A DNA stretch of 18,801 nt from DATKWF01 sp035529715 (GTDB taxonomy: Bacteria > Chloroflexota > Dehalococcoidia > Dehalococcoidales > RBG-16-60-22). Both the position numbers and the translations under genes were made by a program. Positions within the stretch are counted from its first letter, which is position 1. Each line of letters begins with the position of its first letter. Shown here one piece after another: positions 1 through 8,000 of the stretch. A model generated the notes under the pieces. The model had not been told where the DNA came from, ran no database searches, and was given only the letters and a program-made list of their open reading frames with translations. The DNA is taken from NCBI GenBank assembly GCA_035529715.1, contig DATKWF010000046.1, forward strand, positions 1-18,801. Direction: 5' to 3'.

Positions 1-238
1 CCAGATTTATTCTGAGGACACGACTGGTAAACCTAATCCCACCGATATCCACCGAGTCCTCACTTTTGTTATCAACATAGCTAACCTCATAAATGGCTTT
101 AGGCCTGGCTATGGGACGAGCTATCTCAATCAGTTCCTGAACACTTTTTTCAATTTCCTCATTGCGGTTGCGCTGGCGCAGCTTTTTTAACACCTTTGCC
201 AGGTCAAGTTGAATCGGGATATTATCTAGAATTTCCAT
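1..238 (-). CDS. Vitamin B12-dependent methionine synthase activation-domain protein, N-terminal part (cut by window edge)
   Basis: The start is ATG at 238, with an AAAGGA ribosome site just upstream. The frame stays open for 79 codons to the left edge, so the C-terminal part is missing. The visible part starts MEILDNIPIQLDLAKVL, then has a charged helical stretch and the string IGGIRFTSRVL near residues 68-78. This matches my recollection of small stand-alone proteins related to the AdoMet-binding reactivation domain of cobalamin-dependent methionine synthase (MetH) in clostridia and Dehalococcoidia. Those proteins are thought to help reductive re-methylation of inactive cob(II)alamin. It is the last visible gene of the uvrC-led run, 73 bases after the zinc-ribbon gene. 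A flavodoxin, the usual electron donor for MetH reactivation, lies two genes upstream. The identification rests on about a third of the protein and is moderate. Confidence 0.65.
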   Translation of the reverse strand, partial: MEILDNIPIQLDLAKVLKKLRQRNRNEEIEKSVQELIEIARPIARPKAIYEVSYVDNKSEDSVDIGGIRFTSRVLRINL

Positions 239-311
239 GATTCTATCCTTTAATTAAATTAACAGAATTTGCCAGATAAAGCTCCTAACCACGTGGGTTC
301 AATTTATGGGG

Positions 312-533
312 CTAATCACCTCTGCCGAACAGACGCTTCCACCAGGGCGCCTTATCACCCAGCCCCTTCACCACAAAGATATGCTCGCACTTACTGCAGC
401 GCCAGGTCTTGAACTGTTCATTGTAATATGTCCTGGAACTGCCACATCGGGGACAGGTGGTTCTTATCTTCCGCGCTGTCTCCTTATCCATATTTTTCCA
501 GTATTCGTCGTGCCATCCCGGTCGTACCGGCAT
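312..533 (-). CDS. Small zinc-ribbon protein of unknown function
   Basis: A 73-residue protein starts at ATG 533, with a GGAGG site 5 bases upstream. It has two cysteine knuckles, CPRC at residues 27-30 and CSKC at 46-49, separated by 15 residues. This is the layout of a rubredoxin-like or zinc-ribbon fold that binds one metal ion. The C-terminus is basic and tryptophan-rich (APWWKRLFGRG). There is no signal peptide or membrane segment. It follows the flavodoxin gene by 27 bases and precedes the methionine synthase activation gene, so it is probably co-transcribed with both. The ribbon could bind nucleic acid or protein, or bind iron like a rubredoxin, but the single aromatic-rich loop does not decide this. 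No specific family is recognised. Confidence 0.75.
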   Translation of the reverse strand: MPVRPGWHDEYWKNMDKETARKIRTTCPRCGSSRTYYNEQFKTWRCSKCEHIFVVKGLGDKAPWWKRLFGRGD

Positions 534-560
534 TTTATCCTCCGTGTGAACGAGGTAAAA

Positions 561-1028
561 TTATGCTCTACCCTGTAGCTGGCTGGCGATTTTTGCCCCG
601 AACTCCTTGCATCCGGGCAGTTCTCCCTCGGTAATCGGGCCTTTCATACCTCCCACTTTTACTGATAAGCCCGGAACCGGCATTTTCAATCCACGAACCT
701 TTTCACCTAGCTGTTTTTCCATCTTCTTTACCGCTTTCTCAAAGTCACCGCCCATATAAGTATCGAAAACAGCCGCCAGTTTTCCTTCTAAATTGAGCTT
801 CCCTAGCTTATCAATGAAGTTCTTGATACCCCGGGTAGCCCTACCCATATGATTCGGGGAACCGACCAGAATCGCGTCATAGTCAACGAGCTTATCCAGG
901 TCAACCTCTTTAATTTCACCGAGGTCTGCCTCTACTCCTGAGACTGTCATCACACCCTCGGCGATTGCTTCCGCAACCAGCCTGGTATTACCATACTTTG
1001 ATTCATAGGTAATAATAACTTTTGCCAA
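561..1028 (-). CDS. Flavodoxin family protein
   Basis: A 155-residue single-domain flavodoxin, predicted to be a soluble FMN-binding electron carrier. The phosphate-binding loop is SKYGNT (residues 10-15), matching the family pattern S/T-x-Y/T-G-N-T. The isoalloxazine-contact regions fall at GSPNHMGRATR (about 56-66) and FDTYMGG (about 88-94). Length is typical of short-chain flavodoxins. The start is TTG at 1028, chosen because AAGGGGGTGAT sits just upstream and because MAKVIITYESKYGNT begins directly with the first beta strand. It follows the TGS GTPase by 13 bases. With a methionine synthase activation protein two genes downstream, one plausible role is electron supply for cobalamin reactivation. 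That is inference, since flavodoxins serve many partners. Confidence 0.9.
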   Translation of the reverse strand: MAKVIITYESKYGNTRLVAEAIAEGVMTVSGVEADLGEIKEVDLDKLVDYDAILVGSPNHMGRATRGIKNFIDKLGKLNLEGKLAAVFDTYMGGDFEKAVKKMEKQLGEKVRGLKMPVPGLSVKVGGMKGPITEGELPGCKEFGAKIASQLQGRA

Positions 1029-1041
1029 TTATATCACCCCC

Positions 1042-2013
1042 TTAGAGATGCAGCTCTACGACATCACCGTCCTGCAGGACATGGTCTCGCTTCACCATTA
1101 TACCATCGTGCTTTCCCGAGCCCCACACCCGGGCATATTTCAGTTTGGCCCGGAAATCCTTATGAACTGACTCAGCGGCATCCGCCAGCGTATTGCCCCG
1201 GTCAAGTATTATCGGGTCGGCAAAGTCCGGCTTCTTACCCGGCATCTTGGTATATACCCGGATAATGTCAAGCACCTGGTAGATTTTAAGCTTCAACTCT
1301 TCCAGACCGGTCCCGTTTTTAGCCGCGATAGCCACCACCGGCAACTGCCCCGCATACTCATTCTGCAAAGCAGCGAGGTTTTCACGGGCACCGTCCATGT
1401 CCAGCTTGTTACCAGCGATTAGCGCCTTCTGGCGACTCAGCACCATTTCCTCATTTCTGACACTACCGATGCCTATCCTCATCTTTTCCAGCTGTGCCAT
1501 AACGGCTGCCATCTGAGGGAGCGGGTCGTTGTTTAAATCTACCATGATGAGCAGGGCATCCGTCCGCCTGAGCACAGGCGGCAGCCACCACTCAATAGCC
1601 TGGGGCACCAGGGGTGGGGTATCAATCAACTGTATCTGTATATTCTCAAACTCCATCATTGCCGGCATGGCGGCATAGGTAGTAAACGGGTATTCAGCCA
1701 CCGCAGGCGAGGCGCTGGTGACACTGGCGACAAGCTGTGATTTGCCGGCATTGGGCAGACCGATTACCGCCACCTGGGCGGCGCCCTCCTTCTCAATCAT
1801 CATGGATGTCCTCTGGGCACCGGTCTTTTTAGCCGCCAGTTGGGTCAGCTTGGCAATCCGGCTCCTCAACTCGGCACGCAGGTGGTCAGTCCCCTTGTGC
1901 TTGGGCATGATTGCCAGCATATCTTCCAGCGCAACTATCTTTTCGGCGGGGTCCTTTGCCTCCCGAAATATTTTTTCCGCCTCAAAATATTGCGGTGGCA
2001 AATTGGCTGGCAT
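1042..2013 (-). CDS. TGS-domain GTPase of the Drg/Obg-related family
   Basis: A 323-residue P-loop GTPase. An N-terminal helical segment carries the Drg-like string MPKHKGTDHLRAEL (36-49). The GTPase core follows, with G1 GLPNAGKS at 85-92, a threonine-rich switch I around 111-112, G3 at DTPP 131-134, G4 NKLD at 202-205 and a G5-like AAK near 230-232. The C-terminus from about 250 is a TGS domain (VYTKMPGKKPDF to DGDVVELHL). Relatives act in translation or ribosome-linked processes, but the exact role of this bacterial subgroup is not established to my knowledge. G3 reads DTPP where most Obg/Drg proteins have DxPG, so the usual switch II glycine is absent. The ATG overlaps the uvrC stop as TAATG. 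Its AAGGAG ribosome site lies inside the last uvrC codons, which implies translational coupling. Confidence 0.88.
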   Translation of the reverse strand: MPANLPPQYFEAEKIFREAKDPAEKIVALEDMLAIMPKHKGTDHLRAELRSRIAKLTQLAAKKTGAQRTSMMIEKEGAAQVAVIGLPNAGKSQLVASVTSASPAVAEYPFTTYAAMPAMMEFENIQIQLIDTPPLVPQAIEWWLPPVLRRTDALLIMVDLNNDPLPQMAAVMAQLEKMRIGIGSVRNEEMVLSRQKALIAGNKLDMDGARENLAALQNEYAGQLPVVAIAAKNGTGLEELKLKIYQVLDIIRVYTKMPGKKPDFADPIILDRGNTLADAAESVHKDFRAKLKYARVWGSGKHDGIMVKRDHVLQDGDVVELHL

Positions 2014-3839
2014 TATAGAGACTCCTTAACCTTTTTTGCCAGACTCTCGGTCATGCTCTCGGTGGCAGCCAGTTCCGCTATGGACGCATCTTTGATGGCC
2101 TGGACTGAGCCGAAGCGTTTCAACAGGGCACGCTTACGCCTGGGACCAATGCCGGGCACAGTATCAAAGACTGAGGCAAAGGTCTCCCTTTTGTGTATTT
2201 TCTGGAAGTAGCCCAGAGCAAAACGGTGTGCCTCGTCCCGGAGACGCTGTAATAATTGAAGCCCGGGGGAAGTGTGGGGCAGAGCAATGGGTTTCGGCCG
2301 CCGCGGGACAAAGATTTCCTCATTTTCTTTAGCCAGGCTGGCAACAGGCACCGAAGTAACACCGACTTCAGCCATTGCCGACAGGGCAGTATTTAGCTGT
2401 CCCTTCCCGCCATCAATGAGGACAAGGTCAGGTATTATTGCCCATGTATCTGACGCAGAGGTCTCACCACCAAAACGCTTAAACCGCCTCCTGAGTACCT
2501 CGTGGAGCATGGCGTAGTCATCAGCACCGGCTACCGTTTTGATTCTGAAGCGCCGGTAGTGGGCTGGCTTCGGCCTGCCTTTCTCAAAGACCACCATGCT
2601 GCCCCCCGCCGCCTTTCCCTGTATATCGGAGATGTCATAAGCCTCCATGCGAAGCGGCAGTCGTGGCAGGTCAAGCTCTCTTTCTATTTCAGCCAGAGCG
2701 GTGTCCAGTGCTTTGGGCGTAGCCAGTTGCTTGATTTTAAGCTGCTCCAGGCCCTGCCGGGCATTTTCGGCAACAATGTCCACCAGCTGCTTTTTATTGC
2801 CGCGGCGGGGCACCTGAATATTAACCCCAGCTCCTCTCTTGCACTGAAGCCAGTCCTTGAGCATACCCATATCCTCCACCGGGTACTGGAGCAGCAGTAA
2901 CGGTGGGATATAGGGGCTGGAACTGTAAAATTGCTTGATAAAGCCGGTCATAATCCGGGGCGGTTCTTCATGCCTGGTGCCCTGCAGGACAAAACTTTCC
3001 CGGCCGGTCAGCTTATTACCGCGAATGAAGAAAACCTGGACATAAGCATAGTCTTTTTCCACAGAGAAGGCAACGACATCCTGCTCGCCTCTCACCGTGG
3101 CGGCAATTCTCTGCCCTTCAACAACTTTGTCTATAGCCTGTATCTGGTCCCTGAGTAAAGTCGCTTTTTCAAAATCCAGAGCCTCAGCGGCTTTGTTCAT
3201 CCTTTTCTCAAGCTGTTTTACTATTTTTTCCTGCTTCCCCTCCAGGAAAAGGATTACTTCTTTTATCACCTCGGCGTATTCCTGCCGGTTCGCCGCACCG
3301 ATGCAGGGAGCCAGACAGCGCCCCAGATGATACTCAAGACAGGGCCGGGAGTCGGTGCCGGTGACGGGTCGGGAACAGGAGCGAAAGGGAAAGATTCCTT
3401 TAATCAACTTCAGGGTCTGCCGCACCGATTTGGCGCTGGCGAAGGGCCCGAAGTAACGCCCGCCGCTCTGCTCCAGGCGCCGGGTAACATAAACCCTGGG
3501 CCATTCTTCTGCGGTGTTTATCCTGAGGTAGGGGAAGGTCTTATCGTCTTTGAGGCGGACATTATAGCGGGGGTGGTGCTGTTTTATCAGGTTCAACTCA
3601 AGGATAAGAGCCTCCTGTTCCGAGGCGGTGATAAAGAAATCAATATCGGCTACGCGGGCTACCATCCGCTTTAATTTGAGTGATAACTTCTGTCCGGCGC
3701 TGAAATAAGACCTTACCCGGTGGTGGAGATTGGCTGCCTTGCCCACGTATAAAATATTACCCTCAGCGTCCCTCATCAGGTAGACGCCGGGACTGGCGGG
3801 TAAATTGCTCAACTGCTCTGCTATCAGGCTACCGGGCAA
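2013..3839 (-). CDS. uvrC: UvrABC excinuclease subunit C
   Basis: A 608-residue, full-length UvrC, the nuclease that makes both incisions in bacterial nucleotide excision repair after UvrA/UvrB find the lesion. Visible parts in order are an N-terminal GIY-YIG nuclease (GVY at 18-20, YVGKA at 31-35) and four cysteines at 155, 167, 175 and 179, at the spacing expected for the UvrC iron-sulphur cluster. A UVR motif for UvrB contact lies near 205-240. The RNase H-like nuclease follows with YDISDIQG (Asp402) and LIDGGKGQ (474-481), then tandem helix-hairpin-helix motifs from about 555 (PGIGPRRKRALL). The start is TTG at 3839 with GGAGG 8 bases upstream; no better in-frame start is apparent. It heads a five-gene minus-strand run with short gaps. 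Confidence 0.97.
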   Translation of the reverse strand: MPGSLIAEQLSNLPASPGVYLMRDAEGNILYVGKAANLHHRVRSYFSAGQKLSLKLKRMVARVADIDFFITASEQEALILELNLIKQHHPRYNVRLKDDKTFPYLRINTAEEWPRVYVTRRLEQSGGRYFGPFASAKSVRQTLKLIKGIFPFRSCSRPVTGTDSRPCLEYHLGRCLAPCIGAANRQEYAEVIKEVILFLEGKQEKIVKQLEKRMNKAAEALDFEKATLLRDQIQAIDKVVEGQRIAATVRGEQDVVAFSVEKDYAYVQVFFIRGNKLTGRESFVLQGTRHEEPPRIMTGFIKQFYSSSPYIPPLLLLQYPVEDMGMLKDWLQCKRGAGVNIQVPRRGNKKQLVDIVAENARQGLEQLKIKQLATPKALDTALAEIERELDLPRLPLRMEAYDISDIQGKAAGGSMVVFEKGRPKPAHYRRFRIKTVAGADDYAMLHEVLRRRFKRFGGETSASDTWAIIPDLVLIDGGKGQLNTALSAMAEVGVTSVPVASLAKENEEIFVPRRPKPIALPHTSPGLQLLQRLRDEAHRFALGYFQKIHKRETFASVFDTVPGIGPRRKRALLKRFGSVQAIKDASIAELAATESMTESLAKKVKESL

Positions 3840-3866
3840 CTCTACTACCTCCGTATTCTCCTAGTT

Positions 3867-3894
3867 ATTTTAGCATAGCCTGTTAAGTGGACAA
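3867..3894 (-). promoter_or_regulatory. Possible sigma70-type promoter of uvrC
   Basis: On the minus strand, TTGTCC (3889-3894) and TAAAAT (3867-3872) are separated by 16 bases. The -10 matches consensus at five of six positions and the -35 at four of six. Transcription would start near 3860, giving a leader of about 20 bases that contains the GGAGG site of uvrC. The spacing is reasonable but the -35 is weak, so this is a candidate only. Confidence 0.45.
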
Positions 3895-3942
3895 AGCATA
3901 TATTTGATAACTACCTTCTTCAGGGCTTTATTAATTAGGTGA

Positions 3943-3966
3943 CCCTATCCCCTTTTCCCCTTCCCC
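3943..3966 (-). other. G-quadruplex motif upstream of uvrC
   Basis: Read on the minus strand there are four guanine tracts of 4, 4, 4 and 3, separated by AA, AAAA and ATA. This fits the standard intramolecular quadruplex pattern (four tracts of at least three G, loops of 1-7). It overlaps one arm of the 3952-3989 hairpin, so the two structures are mutually exclusive. It lies about 50 bases upstream of the proposed uvrC -35, on the non-template strand. Function is unknown. Confidence 0.55.
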
Positions 3967-3989
3967 TTATGATAGGGGAAGGGGAAAAG
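3952..3989. repeat. Perfect 16-bp inverted repeat (hairpin)
   Basis: Arms 3952-3967 and 3974-3989 are exact reverse complements made of C4/T2-4 and G4/A2-4 tracts, with loop TATGAT. Neither side has a T-run directly after the stem, so it is not a standard intrinsic terminator. An alternative shorter pairing (CCCTATC at 3943-3949 with GATAGGG at 3971-3977) overlaps it. The mirror-symmetric polypyrimidine tract could also adopt other structures. Confidence 0.8.
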
Positions 3990-3996
3990 TTTAATA

Positions 3997-4017
3997 AAGA
4001 GGGGCTTCGCCCCTCTT
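3997..4017. repeat. 9-bp inverted repeat with TTC loop
   Basis: Arms 3997-4005 and 4009-4017 (AAGAGGGGC / GCCCCTCTT) pair perfectly around a three-base loop. It sits at the left edge of the degenerate tandem array and contains the CCCCTCTTAGACACCCC-type sequence that starts the array. It is not followed by a clear T-run on either strand. Confidence 0.7.
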
Positions 4018-4205
4018 AGACACCCCTTGGAGAGGAGTAAACATAGGGGGTTGTGTTCCTCTGAGACACCCCTTGACGAAGAGCAAATATAGGGGGGCGT
4101 TGTCCACCCTTAAACTCCCCCTGGGAAGGAATAAATAAATATGGGAGGGGTTGTGATCCCTCTCAAACACTCCCTTATTTGAGGGAATAAATAGCAGGGG
4201 GGAGT
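4010..4205. repeat. Degenerate tandem array, about four units of 46-55 bases
   Basis: The core ACACCCCTTGG or variants recurs at 4020, 4066, 4114 and 4169 (spacings 46, 48 and 55). Each core is followed by a purine-rich stretch, then A/T-rich sequence, then a run of four to six G, and often GTTGTG. The first two units are most alike and the later ones are more diverged. Each unit can fold, because its C-run can pair with its G-run. The period is not a multiple of three throughout and the units diverge by insertions, so this looks like decaying non-coding repeat DNA. It resembles the G/C-tract repeats scattered between genes in some Chloroflexota, but I cannot name a family. Confidence 0.65.
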
Positions 4206-4247
4206 CAAAGAGCGGCGGAGTCTCTCCTCTTAGTATCAAGGGGAAGC

Positions 4248-4271
4248 CCGAAGGGGCGTTAGCCCCTTCGG
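4248..4271. repeat. 10-bp perfect hairpin with GTTA loop
   Basis: Arms 4248-4257 (CCGAAGGGGC) and 4262-4271 (GCCCCTTCGG) are exact reverse complements. It lies 78 bases downstream of the response regulator stop on the minus strand and could terminate or protect that transcript's 3' end. The sequence after the stem on the minus strand is GCTTCCCC, not a T-run, so a terminator role is uncertain. Confidence 0.7.
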
Positions 4272-4279
4272 AAACTACA

Positions 4280-4308
4280 ATTCCCCTCCCTTGCCAAGGG
4301 AGGGGAAT
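4280..4308. repeat. 13-bp perfect hairpin downstream of the response regulator
   Basis: Arms 4280-4292 and 4296-4308 (ATTCCCCTCCCTT and its reverse complement) pair fully around loop GCC. It lies 41 bases after the response regulator stop on the minus strand. The stem is strong, but the minus-strand sequence after it is TGTAGTTTCC, with only a short T-run. It may be a weak terminator or a 3'-end stabiliser, or another member of the local G/C-tract repeats. Confidence 0.65.
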
Positions 4309-4348
4309 AAAGGGGGAATAGTAAGTTATGGCCTGCGCAGGGATAAGC

Positions 4349-5023
4349 CTAACTGATAGAGATTAAGCCCTTCTTGATAGCGACAACTACCGCCTCGGTA
4401 CGGGCATTGGCATTCAGCTTGCGCAGGATGGAAGTAACGTGGTTCTTGATGGTCTGCTCGCTGATATCAAGTTCGGCGGCAATCTGCTTGTTGAGATAGC
4501 CTTTGGCGATATAATTAAGGATTTCCGTCTCCCTGGGGGTGAGGGGGGCGATAACGCCTTCGGCTTCACTGCGCCAGGAGAGTTCCTGGAACTGCTGTAA
4601 TACCTGTTCCGCTACCTTGGGCCGGTCGGTAAGGACTTCGTTTATCGGGTGCTCGCCGCGAGCCACACGCCTAACGGTCTCAATCAGATCCTTAGCCGTA
4701 ATTTCCTTACTCAAACAGGCTACTGCCTGGGCTTTGAGTGCCTGGAAGAGCTGGGCATCATCCGGGTTAGAACTCAGCACCACCACACCAATAACCGGCA
4801 GGCGTTGTTTTATCTTGCGAGCCAGGGTCAGACCGCTACCAGAGGGAGCATCGACATCCACGAGGGCTACATCAGGTGGCAACTTATCAATATCTGATAG
4901 TACTTCGTCATTAACCTCAGCAGTGCCCAGGACCTTGATATCTTCTACATCGGAGAATGAGTGCTCTATTCCCTGCCGAAACAGGGACTGCTGACTAACG
5001 ATAAGAACTCGTATCTTGTTCAC
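4349..5023 (-). CDS. LuxR/NarL-type response regulator with atypical receiver
   Basis: A 224-residue two-domain protein. The receiver (about 1-120) keeps the phospho-acceptor position Asp56 in ALVDVDAP, the Ser of VVVLSS and the Lys of CLSKE. However, the acidic pair that normally follows beta-1 (usually DD) is SQQ at residues 10-12, so magnesium binding and normal phosphorylation are doubtful. The C-terminal LuxR/GerE helix-turn-helix starts at LTPRETEIL (161) and includes QIAAELDISEQTIKNHV, so it should bind DNA. The start is GTG at 5023 with GGAGG 3 bases upstream, a short spacing; an ATG two bases upstream is out of frame. It follows the GGDEF/HD-GYP gene by 60 bases and probably shares its transcript. 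No histidine kinase is visible nearby. Confidence 0.9.
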   Translation of the reverse strand: MNKIRVLIVSQQSLFRQGIEHSFSDVEDIKVLGTAEVNDEVLSDIDKLPPDVALVDVDAPSGSGLTLARKIKQRLPVIGVVVLSSNPDDAQLFQALKAQAVACLSKEITAKDLIETVRRVARGEHPINEVLTDRPKVAEQVLQQFQELSWRSEAEGVIAPLTPRETEILNYIAKGYLNKQIAAELDISEQTIKNHVTSILRKLNANARTEAVVVAIKKGLISIS

Positions 5024-5083
5024 ATTCCTCCGCCTTAGCTGAGCCTGGTTCCTTCAGCACCAGCCCTAGGCGGTGTCACCTCC

Positions 5084-8000
5084 TTATACATTCTTTCCCG
5101 TGGTCTTGACTGGAGCCGCGCTGACAACAGATAGGAAAACCTCAACCAGGTGAGGGTCAAATTGTTTGCCAGCACCTCTTTTTATTTCCTTCACTGCTTC
5201 TTCCCAGGGCAGGGCATCAGAGTAGGCTCGTTCCGAGGTCATGGCGGCAAAAGCATCAGCTATAGCCAGGATGCGGGCTTCTAAAGGTATCTCTTCGCCC
5301 TTCAGCCCTTTGGGATAGCCACTCCCATCATACCTCTCATGGTGGTGAAGAATACCGGCTATGTAGGGAGCCAGTTCACGAGCATGACTGGCAATAGTTG
5401 CGCCTGTCTCAGGGTGAGACTTGATGGTTACCCACTCCTCAGCTTTCAGCTTACCCCGCTTATTAAGTATATCATCACTAATGCCAATCTTACCAATATC
5501 ATGCAGTAAGGAACAGGTTTCAAGCCGGCTAATTTCCAGCGGCTCCAGATTAAGCGCCTCCGCCAAGGCTACAGCATGTTCTTTAACCTTTTTGGAGTGA
5601 CTGCCGGTGTAGTGGTCCTTGGAATCAACCGTTGCTGCCAGAGCCATAATTGTGCCTAAAGACTCACTTTCCTGAACTTCCCCAGAACCAACCACCGGGT
5701 CATCTAAAGGCGGCAGGGTTACCGAAGCAAGGTAACCCTGGTTACCACCGCTCCGCTTGGCGTGGTAAAGCGCTGCATCAGCTGCGGCGATAACTTCATT
5801 AGCACTTATGCCATTGATGGGCCAGCTGGCCAGGCCGAGACTGGTGGTAACGGGCGCATACTCAGCTTCTACCTCTGAAGCCAGCCGACTGCGAATCCGC
5901 TCGGCTACTTCATAGGCGTTATCAGTGGTTGTATGGGCTAAAAGAACAGCAAATTCATCTCCGCCGTAGCGGAAAGCCTGGTCAGCGGTTCGTATAGTGC
6001 TTTTCAGGACGCTGCCGACGTGCCTGAGGAGTCTATCACCAGCTAAATGTCCATGGGTATCATTAAAAGCTTTGAAAGAGTCAAGGTCTAGAATTATTAT
6101 AGAGAAGACACCCCCATAGCGGGAGTGCCGGCCGACCTCACTGGTAATCATCTCATCCAGGGAGCGGCGATTCAGCAGTCCGGTAAGTTCATCGACGCGG
6201 GCTTTCTCCTCAGCCTCAGCATAGAGTCGCGAGTTCTCAACCGGCATGGCAATCTGGTAAGCCAGTTGCTCAAGAAGTACTATGTGCCTCTGGCTGTAGG
6301 CATTCGGCTGGCGGCTGGCTATGATTAGACTGCCGATAGCCTTACCCTTGGCTATTAACGGCAGATAAACAATCGCGCGTATCCCTTGCTTCAGGTGATA
6401 TTCCGCTGTCCCAAACCGGCTCTCCATTGACAGGTTGGGCTCGTAGACAGTCTTCTTATGGTTAGCCACCCACTCCGTAGCCGAGCCTTTGCCTGGCACT
6501 CGCTCACCTGCCTCCCAGGCAGAACCCACTTCGGAAGATAATGCCAGAAAATAAAGGTCATTTTCTTCAATCAGAGTAATCGCTGCCCAGCTAACATCAA
6601 CTACTTTCTTCAGTTCCCCTATAAAGCTATCATATATCCCCTGAATATCCATACTGGAGGTTATAATGGTGCTGGAACGGTTAATCACTGAGAGCTCTTC
6701 TTCACGCTCCCGTAGGCGCTCCTGAAGATATTCCTTCTCCATACTCACCGCTACTCGTTTGGTAACTTCCTCTATTAGATGGAAATCTTCAAGTGAGTAT
6801 CTCCCGGATTGCTTCTTTTCCAGCGCCAGAATTCCTATTAACCGATCGCGACTTATCAAAGGCACCAACAATTCTATATCGGTTGATTTGATTTCCGCTT
6901 TTTCCTGCTCCCATAGACTGCGAAATTCAGGCAGAATATCCAGATGCTCTCTGGTTAGCAGCTTTTGCTCCCGCCCCAGATATTCCACAATAGGGCTGTT
7001 CCCTCTAAATCTGAGTCCGGATAGAGGATTGTCTTTCTCCCTGGGCTCAACAAACTGAGTAGTAAAATCGTCGCTGCCAACCTCGAGGAACAGCAGGCAC
7101 GCTCGCTTACAGCCAATTGCTTTGTTGACCAGCTTCAGAAGTTCTCCCCCCTGCTCTTTCAGGCTGAAAATGTTGTGTATTCTGTCAGCAAAATCGGATA
7201 ACTTACGGCGGTAATCGTAGCTTTGCCCCTGAAAAGCTTTGCCCACGGTTACAAAGAGATAGCCGCGCAGTCTATAAATAAATATAGCCACTATCAGGGA
7301 AACCAAAGCAGCTATTAACATAGCGGTTAAGTCCAAATCAAAATGGAGTAAAGCATCGAGGATAAAGAGTAAAAGCCAGTAGCTAGCGGTGCCGATAATC
7401 CCCAGGCTCACCCATGCCAGGCCCCGCCGCAAAACAATTCTAATATCTACCAATTGATGCCTTATAGTGGCATAACTGAAGATTAAGGCAATAATAATGC
7501 CGCCAAGATGATTTACGGGAAACTCCCTTCCCCAAGGGAGAAAGGCAGCTACGGTAAAGATAATCAAAACGAATAGACCAAGCATTAGAGAAAAGATTTG
7601 ATTGCGGAGCACCGGATTATCCAAAATCCTCAGTCTTTTCCCGAAAACATAGGTCACCCTGGCCGCCAAAGTTAGGAGGGGAATAGCCAAAAAGACGACT
7701 CCTCTGCCATAATCAAGATAAAGCCTGTCCCCATCGGCAGTAACCCCTTCGGCAACATAACCAAGTAATATCAGGGGGATAACTACTGCCAGCGAAGCGT
7801 AGGCAAGTGGTAACCACCGTCCCTGCCCCGGGGCAAAGAAAGAAGAAACAAAGCAATAGAATTGCACTGCCATCCAGGTGTATGTAATGAGAATTGCCTT
7901 AAGCAAAAGGAGATTATATTGCGGGAAGAAATTACTACGCAAAAAAACAGAAGCGAGGCTCCAGGTCATGGCGGCGACTAGAAATAAGATAAAGAGTCTA

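Larger units (their letters stand above)
3840..4348. other. Gene-free 509-base interval between uvrC and the response regulator gene
   Basis: Both flanking genes are on the minus strand, so this interval lies downstream of the response regulator and upstream of uvrC. Next to uvrC it holds the likely promoter. The rest is dominated by C4-5/G4-5 tracts: a 16-bp perfect hairpin, a 9-bp hairpin, a degenerate tandem array, and two more hairpins (listed separately). One open frame crosses the array (3991-4239, minus), but its translation is itself periodic and it looks like a product of the repeats rather than a gene. No RNA gene or convincing U-tract terminator was found. Confidence 0.75.

Noticed and set aside
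3952..3989. Intrinsic terminator
   Set aside because: The stem is perfect, but no T-run follows on either strand.
4010..4205. Possible CRISPR array
   Set aside because: The units are not identical, the spacing drifts from 46 to 55, the conserved part is not separated by unique spacers, and no cas genes are present.
3991..4239. 82-residue open frame on the minus strand
   Set aside because: It lies across the tandem array, its translation repeats every 15-18 residues in step with the DNA repeats, and no ribosome site or family was seen.
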